64,000 nucleotides of DNA from Aplectana chamaeleonis. Lineage: Eukaryota > Nematoda > Chromadorea > Rhabditida > Cosmocercidae. Shown here piece by piece: positions 56,441 to 64,000 of this stretch. The notes beneath the pieces are model-generated. The model was not told where the DNA came from, did not search any database, and saw nothing but the letters and a program-made list of their open reading frames with translations. The stretch's first letter is position 1. The number at the start of each line of letters is the position of its first letter. The stretch covers positions 2,906,001 through 2,970,000 of the forward strand of contig JAPDOI010000020.1 in the NCBI GenBank assembly GCA_029168955.1, in the 5' to 3' direction. A program made the translations under genes and the position numbers.

Positions 56441-56960
56441 TTAAGTTCTAGTCGCTGATGTCGTCTGTCGAACGCCCCGGCGGGAACGCAATGCATATCC
56501 AAATCGGGGTCAAGCGCGATCGCGGACGGCTTCAAGCCGCCGCCGGGGTCGTCAAACAGCGACTTCTTGATCCTTCCTAGGATATCTAATCATACCACAT
56601 ATCAGTAGAGATATGCAGTCACTGACAACATAAATAAAGTGACTTTCTATACATATATTTCGTCAAATCATCGAAAAATTGGGAAGTGATTGCTAACTGT
56701 GGAAAAATGCTCCATGAGCTTGTGAGAAACTGTGCGGATCCCGTCCTCAAAAAGGCCAAACCCAAGCGGTTAAAGTTCAGATGCGCTGAGGACACTTGGG
56801 GGGTCGCTCCTGCCCGCCCCGGAAAAACTGGGTCGATCTCGTAAGCGCCCCTCTTACGTCTCTACCCCGACACCTAAACACACTTCCATTCAAATTTCAG
56901 TATCAGTTCAGCGCCGCCGACGCCGCTATCTTCACATTCGACGCGATGAACTGACCCGCA
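56441..56960. other. GC-rich exon-like islands, strand unresolved
   Basis: Three GC-rich islands (56456-56580, 56707-56840, 56901-56955) sit in AT-rich DNA with splice-like edges. On the + strand: after TAAGTTCTAG a frame with SSVERPGGNAMHIQIGVKRD ends at 56580; ATG 56707 opens MLHELVRNCADPVLKKAKPK ... GKTGSIS, ending at a stop that is also a donor (CTC|GTAAGC); a 61-nt intron then leads to CAAATTTCAG and a short frame. On the - strand, 56581-56439 follows TATCCTAG and reads KKSLFDDPGGGLKPSAIALD, also protein-like. No family is recognised. Probably exons, but I cannot choose the strand. Confidence 0.35.
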
Positions 56961-57340
56961 GTTGCTAACCATAGCATGGGTTAGCCTTGAGTTAGATAAA
57001 CAGATGCCTAGGCATAAGCTTGAAACCTAGCTTTCAAATTTCTAGGGTTCTTTCGTGGTTACCTGTTGCCAATTAGCGAGCGATCTCGCGAAGTTTCATA
57101 CAATTTACCCGCAACTTTGGCGCAAGCCACATGAGAGCTTCAAACAACTTACCACATTCATTCATTTCATGTTACAACTTGAAGGTGACATGGAGTAAAA
57201 GTAAAAGTAACCCAAGATAAGGAAAAACAAGTGACTCCCGGAAGAAAGCGTAACTTGTGTGAAGACTTCGAGTAGTTTGTTCAGAAGTTCTTTGGAGAGA
57301 GAGAGATGAAGAGCTTAAGCCCCTAGCTCTGTCGTTTTCC
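56961..57340. other. Stretch without a recognised gene
   Basis: Mixed composition; no coding or repeat structure is visible. Confidence 0.35.
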
Positions 57341-58107
57341 AGTTAGGCAGTTCTTTCATAGCGTCGAGAAGCCAGAGTAGAGCAGAAAAGGGGTGCATAA
57401 TGACCAAAGAGGCAGGGGGTGCATAATGGTGGGGAGCAGAACTATGAGACAGAAGACAGAGGCAGAAAAATTGTTGGAGAAGGAGTTGACGATTAAAATC
57501 TCAAACATCAACCATCGAAGCTACAAAAGTGGTGCATGATCCACTAACACAAAACTATGAAGACACGAGAATGAGGCGCAGCTGTGGTGACTGGCACTAA
57601 AAATCTCGTTAGCAGAATCATAGCTTTCTCTAAGGGTTTAGAGACCACGAAAAGCACGAATTGGGCGCATGCGGCTAGAGGGAAGGGAGTGCATACATTT
57701 GCAGAGCAGAACTACGAGAATAAAGATGTGGGAGGAATGTTTTGAGAGGAAGATTTGAGTGTTAAAATGCCTAAAATCAATTAGCGAGGGGGAACATGGT
57801 GGGGAAGGGGTGCATGATAATCTGAGGCAAAACTATGGAGACCCGAAGATGAGGCAGAATTATGATGACGAACGGTTAAGATTATGCCACTCAAGATAGC
57901 AAGTTTACACTCTGAGTAGCCAGTTCATAGCTCCTTCTGGGAGTTTAGAGACCGAAAAACACTTAATGGGGTGCACAGTGGTTGAAAGGGAAGAGATGCA
58001 TGAATTTGGAGAGCAGAACTGTGAGAATAAAGATAGAGGCAGGAATTCTGTGAGAGGCAGATATGAGGATGAAATTGCCCAAAATCAATTAGCGAAGGGG
58101 TGCACAC
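57341..58107. repeat. Degenerate tandem repeat of about 290 bp, left part
   Basis: Recurring GGGGTGCATAATG/GGGGTGCACAGTGGTTG, GAGCAGAACTATGAGA, GAGACCCGAAGATGAGGCAG and AAAATCAATTAGCGAAGGGG phrases. The unit at 57840-58107 is closely matched by 59842-60131 on the other side of the hAT-like element. Confidence 0.75.
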
Positions 58108-58691
58108 TAGACTATGTCAACGAATATTCGGGAAACGAATATTCGGTCGAATAAACGAATAATTGAATAATTCGATTATTCGGAAAAGTCAATTTTTTCG
58201 AATAATTCGTTTATTCGAATATTCGGAAAAGTCAATTCTTCGAATAATTCGTTTATTCGAATATTCGAACGGCCCAATATTCGAATATTCGGCCGAATAA
58301 ACGAATAATTTCAGAAAAATAAGAAGCAGAGTCTCCGGCACATGTCCATTTTTGCGGTCCTGAGGTGAAATGTCCCCGATCAAACTGGTAGAAAGTTCGA
58401 ATATAATCGGAATACTCCAATATAAAACATGAGATAGTCAGAAACCTAATGGTGGAGTATCTCGCTCACCACCGAATTTGTGGGCAGACGTAACAGGTAC
58501 TGTTTTTCATCTGATGGAGTATGTCCCAAACATATTCGAGCGATGTTCCAGAAACGGCCACCTTACGCTGCTTGAGTATCACGTAATACTTAATTACCAT
58601 GAATTTAGGTCAATCACTGCAGCTTTGAGCCAGTTCTTATTAAACATTCACCTTATGTTTTTGCAGAGGTGATATGTCTCCAACCAAACTG

Positions 58692-58882
58692 GGTGCTACC
58701 TTAGCGGTGGGGGGCCGCTGTCTGGGTGCACTTGGCCCCGCCCATTTTATCGTGCCGCACTGAATTTGAGCACCTACCCGGGTTTTCCCTCCCCCGCACA
58801 AATCAGGAGTGATTGCGACACGGAAAAATGGGCGTGGTCATGTGCGATACAACAGTGCCCCCCCCCCCGCTCAGATAGCACC
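58692..58882. mobile_element. Short MITE with GGTGCTA ends, copy 2 (nested in hAT-like element)
   Basis: GGTGCTACCTTAGCGGTGGG ... CCCGCTCAGATAGCACC. The interior CACTGAATTTGAGCACCTAC then CCGGGTTTTCCCTCCCCC matches the reverse of 41285-41474. Confidence 0.75.
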
Positions 58883-59139
58883 CTAAACTGATAGGAAATT
58901 CGGATATTGTTGGTAGATATTGTTTAGAAAATCCAGAGAATTTGATCGTATCGTTTAACAACTACTCATATACAGTGGTAAATGTTAGATTGACTACTCT
59001 TATGATATAATGTGGAACGTCTTTTTCGTGGAAGTACATTGGCATAGCTTTGATCTATATAATACTATACAAAAAAAGGTCAAGAAAGTTGGAAGTGCCG
59101 CGAACGGTGGTTTGTTTATGCGTACTCGGTCCGTACTTC

Positions 59140-59638
59140 TTAGGCCCTAGTTATGCACCGGCGGGACGCTGCGGAATAGCAAGACAACTATCACTTATAT
59201 GCGCCCTAACTGTGCTCAGGCATGCCAAAAGGAACAGTAGTCGCAGAAAAACGCGCCGGAAAGCCGCACAGAGCAGTTATACACTCCGCGGCACCGTATA
59301 CTGTTACCTTGCGGGACCTGCCCTGTTGGAAATTCGCCAATTTCCACCAGCTGATTATCTTTCAGATTTAAAATTGTTAAAACATTACCAAAACGACATA
59401 ACGAGCACTGTTATGACGAGAGGAATTGATTATTAGTGCTATTCTGCAATTAAAAAGTGTCAGAAGCAAAAAAAACCGATAAAGTACCATTAAAAACGCC
59501 TGGAAATTTTTTGTCTGCAGTATTGCGTTAAAGACGCCGAAGACGCAACGTTGCAGACGAGTCTCTGATTCACGCAGCAAGCGGCGGCAATGTCATCGCG
59601 AGACGTTTTCATTCCGCTGGTGTATAACTAGGGCCTTA
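59140..59638. mobile_element. MITE with TAAGGCCCTAGTTATACACC ends (nested in hAT-like element)
   Basis: Left TTAGGCCCTAGTTATGCACC then GGCGG is inverted at the right as CCGCTGGTGTATAACTAGGG then CCTTA. The 128-codon + frame at 59050-59436 crosses the left border of this element, so it is not a gene. Confidence 0.75.
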
Positions 59639-59831
59639 TTCGAATACTCGCGATTTTGAACGAATATTCGAATTAATCGTATTTGAATCATTCGAATAAT
59701 TCGATTATTCGGAAAAGTCAATTTTTCGAATAATTCGTTTATTCGAATATTCGAAAGAGTCAATTTTCCGAATTATTCGTTTATTCGAATATTCGAAAAT
59801 TTTTATTCGTTTGATATACTCTAGTGCACAC

Positions 59832-60180
59832 TCTTTTTAGGTCAAAACTTTGGAGACCCGAAGATGAGGCAGAATTATGATGACGAACGGTTATGATTAT
59901 GCCACTCAAGATAGCGCCAGTTTACATTTTAAATATCCAGTTGATAGCTCCTTCTGAGAGTTTAGAGACCGAAAAAAAAACACTTAATGGGGTGCACAGT
60001 GGTTGAAAGGGAAGGGATGCGTGAATTTGGAGAGCAGAACTATGAGAATGAAGATAGAGGCAGGAATTCTGTGAGAGGCAGATATGAGGATGAAATTGCC
60101 CAAAATCAATTAGCGAAGGGGTGCACACTCTTCTGAGTCAAAACTTTGGAGGCCCAAAGGCGAGGCGGAATTATGGCGAC
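59832..60180. repeat. Degenerate tandem repeat of about 290 bp, right part
   Basis: 59842-60131 is a close copy of 57840-58107 (GATGACGAACGGTTA, GCCACTCAAGATAGC, GAAATTGCCCAAAATCAATT), then the next unit begins GTGCACACTCTTCTGAGTC. It continues the array interrupted by the hAT-like element. Confidence 0.75.
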
Positions 60181-61227
60181 AAATAGACGTCCAGGAGCTC
60201 ACACAAGCTGAAAAAAAGATGACGGGTGTGTTCTTGACTCTTGTTTCCCAATTATCTTTAACTAAGAATCCCGAGTTATCCTAATCCTGTTTTAGATGTC
60301 CAGTTGGAAATCCTCCTGTCTTCAATGAACACCTCCCCCAATGGATAAACCTTCTCCTAAACCCAGCCCAGAGTCCATTAAGCACCTGAAAGTCCGTTAA
60401 CGAGCCCGCGCCTGCTGCATTTTCTGGAATTACCCACAGTTCGGAAAGCATTCACTTGACCCAGAATTCGTCGCACCACCCCCACCAAGGACGGGTCAGG
60501 GAGACTGAAGCAATCCACTCCGCGCTTAGCGCATATTTGACGTGACCCTGAACCGCCAAAGTGCTAAAGTAGCGCACTACTTCGCGCTAATACACCCTCT
60601 TTTTCGGCGCTGGAAAGTAGTTCATCGGGGAATGGTTGAAGTAAAAGGTCATGAAAAATGTTGAGCACATGGGTTCATGGGAAAACAGCCAAATATGAAA
60701 AACGGACGGTCACGTATGAAAAGAGGATTTTGAAAAAAAAAACCAACTGCACATTAGAATGGATACAAAGAAAAATGAATCGATTTCTAGTCAGTGAACT
60801 AACGAAAACCGGACAGTCACAAAAAATGTATTGAAGAAATCATAAATAGTTTAGAAGAACTTTTTTTCTATAAAGATGCGAAATCCTAAAAAATGGATCT
60901 CAGTAGTAACACTTAGAAAATTTGAAAAACTAAAAAATAACTTAAAATTTCCTAGGTTTTCAGAAGGTTTTACCACGATGCCATAATGCTTACAAGGTTT
61001 ATACTTAGAAGTTTTTCGGAGGTCTGTCCTAGGAAATTAGTAGAAAATCTCTTGGTAATTGCATCGTAGAGCCCCTGACGGCTTCTAAGATTTTGAAATA
61101 TTCAACATATTTTCTCTTTCTTTTTTATAGGGAAAAACTTTACTGTTTCTTTGTGTTTTTATTGCGGAATAATATGTTTTTTTCCGTTTCTCAGGCGATT
61201 GTCAGCCTCAAGCCACGTAGCAACTTC
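60181..61227. other. Stretch without a recognised gene
   Basis: 60290-60620 is moderately GC-rich with short frames only. 60640-61227 is AT-rich. It would hold the missing first exon of the secreted-protein candidate, but no ATG with a matching donor stands out. Confidence 0.35.
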
Positions 61228-61937
61228 TCAGAAAAATCAAAACAAGCTACTTGTAATATGAATGTAACTTACTTGAATGCCTCAAGTAACTTACATTTAT
61301 ATTACATGTAACATACATTTATATTACATGTAACTTAAATTTATATTGCATGTAAGTTACACTTATGTTACATGTAACTTACAGTTATATTTTCACTATG
61401 GGTGGCCATCACGTGACTCAGACGACACGCGACGCAGAGCGCGCTTCCCAGACCACACACTACGCAAAAAAGATGCTGCTCGGGGTCTCCCCTGCTGGTG
61501 TGGGGTGAAGTATCTCAAACTTGGGTAACTGTACCAACAGCAACGCCAGTCGTAAGTCTGACCCCCGTGAGTGCGTCGTACATACCCCTTGGAAATATCT
61601 TCTTAACAGATTCAAGTTACTTGCGACTTATATTGTGCCATTTAAGTAACTTGTAACATATCGGAGGCGCAGTGCACAAAGTGTCCTCCCAGAAATCGAA
61701 AACAAGTTACTTGTAACATATCTGAGCCGATGTAAGTTACTTGCGACTTATCTCAGGTCATTTAAGATACATGTAACATATCGGAGACGCACCGCACGCA
61801 GTATCCCGCCGATATGTTACATGTAACTTAAATGACCTGAGATACGTTGCAAGTAACTTACATCGGCCCAGATATGTTACAAGTAACTTGTTTTCGACCT
61901 TTTGTGTTACAAGTAACTTGTTTTAATTTTTCTGAGT
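61228..61937. mobile_element. Foldback element dense in AAGTTAC/GTAACTT
   Basis: The ends TCTCAGAAAAATCAAAACAA then GCTACTTGTAA and TTACAAGTAACTTGTTTTAA then TTTTTCTGAG are inverted. 61255-61400 has tandem units of about 24 bp (TTACATGTAACTTACATTTA). 61605-61905 is a palindrome with ACATATCGGAGACGCAC near its centre. Over twenty GTAACTT/AAGTTAC/GTAACAT copies occur in 700 bp. Confidence 0.8.
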
Positions 61938-61960
61938 TGGCCTGTTCTCAAAATCTGTAG

Positions 61961-62085
61961 GTCCGCTCCTGTTGCTGGCCGGATCACTGCTTTTCGCCTG
62001 GACAGCAACAGCAGTGAACGAGCCGAAGTGTCAGGCTGCTCCGAATCCTGTACGATGCGGTTTGAGCGGAGAATCGTCTGAGTAA
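61961..62085 (+). CDS. Exon encoding a signal peptide and Cys-containing N-terminus
   Basis: After the acceptor AAAATCTGTAG the frame reads PLLLLAGSLLFAWTATAVNE then PKCQAAPNPVRCGLSGESSE to a TAA at 62083. The hydrophobic run followed by small residues (ATA) is a typical secretion signal, with a cleavage site likely near TATA|VNE. Two cysteines follow. A donor TCTGA|GTAAAAATT overlaps the stop, so the frame may instead splice on. It starts two bases into a codon and has an upstream in-frame stop without ATG, so a first exon is required. It could be a small secreted protein or inhibitor, but two cysteines are not enough to name a family. Confidence 0.4.
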
Positions 62086-62980
62086 AAATTTCAAGACAAG
62101 AAAAGTTTTTTTTTCAAATTCTAATTTATTGAACAAATCTAGGTTTTAGGAAGGTTTTGAAAGCTCCCGAACTTTCACAGAATAATCAAAAGACATTTCA
62201 GATTTTCAATGGTCTACACTCAAGTTCTCGGTTGGAAGAAAATCTCAAATGTTCTTCTGATAAATTAGAGTCTCAGGAAATTGCTCTACTTTTCCGAAGT
62301 TTTCCAGTAGAACATGAGAAAATAAAAAATCTCTATTTCCCGGGAAAAGCTGGGGTTTCTCTAAAAAAATACTTCTGAAATTAAGAACAAATTCTTTGAT
62401 TCGAAAGAATCTTCATTAATCTGTATACTTTTGAATCCTGCCAATTCAAGTGCTAACGTTCTTTATTTTAGTCTTTTCTTTTTTTTTCGTCTTTTCTGTC
62501 ATATCAAAAAAAAATACTTTTGAGAGTTTCGAGAAGTTTATATACATGCGCAGTTTTTCCAGAGATCCTTTTAGGGTGAAAATTAATAAAGAACCTATGG
62601 ATTATCTTTTTTTATCTCTAGAGACTGCAGAGTTCAGAAATCACCCTATTGTTACGGAACCTCACTGAACTCACAGATATTCTTCGATTTTTCCGTAAAC
62701 TGCTCTGATTTTTTTATTTCGATTTCCTGGAAATTTTCTACAAAATCTGATGTAGGCAATGAATTTCGGCAGTTGCCGCAGGTTTTCCAAAAACTAGGAT
62801 TTGAACCCGAACAAGATAAAAATAATATAATATGATAAAAACAGTAAAAAAAAAGAAAAGTACTAATTTTGCATTCTCACTGATTTTACACTGTAACGGA
62901 CCGCTGATTGTGTCGAAAAAAAACTGTGATAGAAGTTCGGAAAATATCAGTTTCGTACATAAGGTGCGAGCAAATAAAGT
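62086..62980. other. AT-rich stretch without a recognised gene
   Basis: Several TTTCAG acceptors (for example 62200 and 62157) and a + frame at 62157-62378 could be downstream exons of the secreted-protein candidate, but the protein sequence is unremarkable. Confidence 0.3.
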
Positions 62981-63213
62981 CGGTCTGAAAGAGACTGTCC
63001 GCCCACGCGGTCGGCGTGCGTGTCGGGCCGCCGTCGCGAAGGCGTTTTGCGAAATTGTGAATCGATTAGCTGGATTATAAGACGAATATTGATTACAATC
63101 CCTACCAGTTGTTTGCAGCTGTGGGAAGGCTCGTCCGAAAAATATGCATTCACGACAGCAGCTCGACAAGCACGCTGACCGCTTGGGCGGACAGTATTAC
63201 TTGGAGAGACTTT
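62981..63213. mobile_element. MITE of the GTCGGCGTGCG family, complete copy
   Basis: Left arm GAGACTGTCCGCCCACGCGG then TCGGCGTGCGTGTCG, right arm GACAAGCACGCTGACCGCTT and GGGCGGACAGTATTAC. The interior has GGAAGGCTCGTCCGAAAAAT, as in the 5.8-kb copy. Confidence 0.75.
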
Positions 63214-63260
63214 TTAGGTACCAAAACTTCAGGAGAAAAAAAGGTAACTAAAACCAGATT

Positions 63261-63522
<262 letters not shown>

Positions 63523-63805
63523 AAAGAGTTGTATAAAATGCAGACTGGAAAGAAACATCTAGTAATAAATTATTTGAAGTTGCCGAAACCGTCACTAAAC
63601 ATGTTGTGGTGAGAAGAATCCACCCGAAAAATGGGGTAATTCAAGAATCGAGAGACCCTAGAACCGTCTATAATAATTGACAGTATATAACGACCACTCT
63701 AGGTGGATAACGATGAAGAGGGGGTGACGTAAGGAGAACTATCTAAATGTATTAGCCACGATATGTATCTTCAGAGACAGAGGCAGTAAGACCAATGGTA
63801 TATGA

Positions 63806-64000
63806 GAAGGAGGTCCAGTTGTGACCCAAAACGGTGGCGGCGGATCGCGCTACTCCTTCGCGAAGGAAGCGAGAGCAGCCGCTGCTACCACCCACAAACC
63901 CTTCCTCGGACAACTCTCACTATGTTACTTGAGCGCATGCGATATCGCGGGTGCGGCGCCGATCGCTAAAGGACATTGTGACCTAGTCGGCTATAATTTC
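63806..64000 (+). CDS. Open frame running off the window end, possible exon
   Basis: From after an in-frame TGA at 63803 the frame stays open to the last base, with GC-rich, protein-like content: VVTQNGGGGSRYSFAKEARA, then HKPFLGQLSLCYLSACDIAG and AKGHCDLVGYNF. The acceptor would be one of several AG sites at 63808-63818, none with a good pyrimidine tract. The PFL...DLVGYN pattern loosely recalls the start of glycolipid-transfer-protein domains (PFL...DISGN), but this is a weak impression. It cannot be completed within the window. Confidence 0.3.

Larger units (their letters stand above)
58108..59823. mobile_element. hAT-like non-autonomous element, 1.7 kb
   Basis: An 8-bp target duplication, GTGCACAC, flanks it at 58100-58107 and 59824-59831. 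The ends TAGACTATGTCAACGAAT and ATTCGTTTGATATACTCTA are inverted (TAGAGTATRTCAAACGAAT). An 8-bp duplication and TAGAG-type ends are hAT hallmarks (family knowledge). Both subterminal regions (58120-58315 and 59640-59815) are dense in CGAATATTCG/CGAATAATTCG, possibly transposase sites. No transposase is encoded. It carries two nested MITEs. Confidence 0.8.

Noticed and set aside
59050..59436. 128-residue + frame
   Set aside because: Crosses the border of a nested MITE (59140) and has no domain.
59922..60128. 68-residue - frame also present at 57925-58107
   Set aside because: Same tandem repeat unit on both sides of the hAT-like element; repetition, not conservation of a gene.

Overview
This window looks like AT-rich, repeat-dense, non-coding chromosome-arm DNA from a nematode, probably a rhabditid. 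The reasons are indirect. There is an RTE-type retrotransposon about 3.3 kb long with a short pentamer tail. There are mariner relics, many palindromic non-autonomous DNA elements bounded by TA or TTTAAA, and splice acceptors of the TTTTAG/TTTCCAG kind. One palindromic family carries the nematode telomere hexamer TTAGGC in its arms. No intact protein-coding gene can be read from start to stop, and I would not name a species.

Layout. 1-3015: purine-rich low-complexity DNA split by a 1.95-kb TTTAAA-bounded element that holds a 525-bp foldback. 3208-3323: an orphan C2H2 zinc-finger exon (-). 5.4-7.2 kb: palindromic MITEs and a decayed mariner (-) that is itself split by a 280-bp palindromic element. 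7.74-12.56 kb: a 0.77-kb tandem duplication whose second copy holds a nearly full-length RTE retrotransposon (-) with an 11-bp target duplication. 16.64-17.02 kb: the first exon of a CENP-B/pipsqueak-type helix-turn-helix gene (-), with a GC-rich upstream region. 17.86-22.2 kb: a satellite of about 115 bp present as two arrays in opposite orientation. 22.98-24.1 kb: two internally deleted mariners side by side. 24.5-33.5 kb: a thicket of foldback elements, two tRNA-like Pol III promoter sequences, a C-terminal exon-like ORF and a minisatellite.

35-42 kb: GC-rich palindromes, a tandem pair of the telomere-like element, a possible small membrane-protein ORF and a zinc-finger terminal exon (-). 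42.4-43.96 kb: a TTATG pentanucleotide array. 43.98-44.26 kb: a first-exon candidate (-) with a splice acceptor 3 nt before its ATG. 45.2-52.1 kb: foldback elements, including two large related ones. 53.3-55.4 kb: three TTTAAA elements in an unbroken chain that share their boundary hexamers. 56.4-57.0 kb: GC-rich exon-like islands. 57.3-60.2 kb: a degenerate tandem repeat interrupted by a 1.7-kb hAT-like element with an 8-bp target duplication and two nested MITEs. 61.2-62.1 kb: an AAGTTAC-rich palindrome just before an exon encoding a signal peptide. 63.27-63.52 kb: a long (TA)n. 63.8-64.0 kb: an open frame running off the window.

The probable host exons (zinc fingers, HTH, secreted protein) sit as isolated islands between elements. 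They cannot be joined into gene models without transcript data. I see no operon, CRISPR array, phage or defence system. The most unusual structures are the telomere-like palindromes, the chained TTTAAA elements and the inverted satellite pair.
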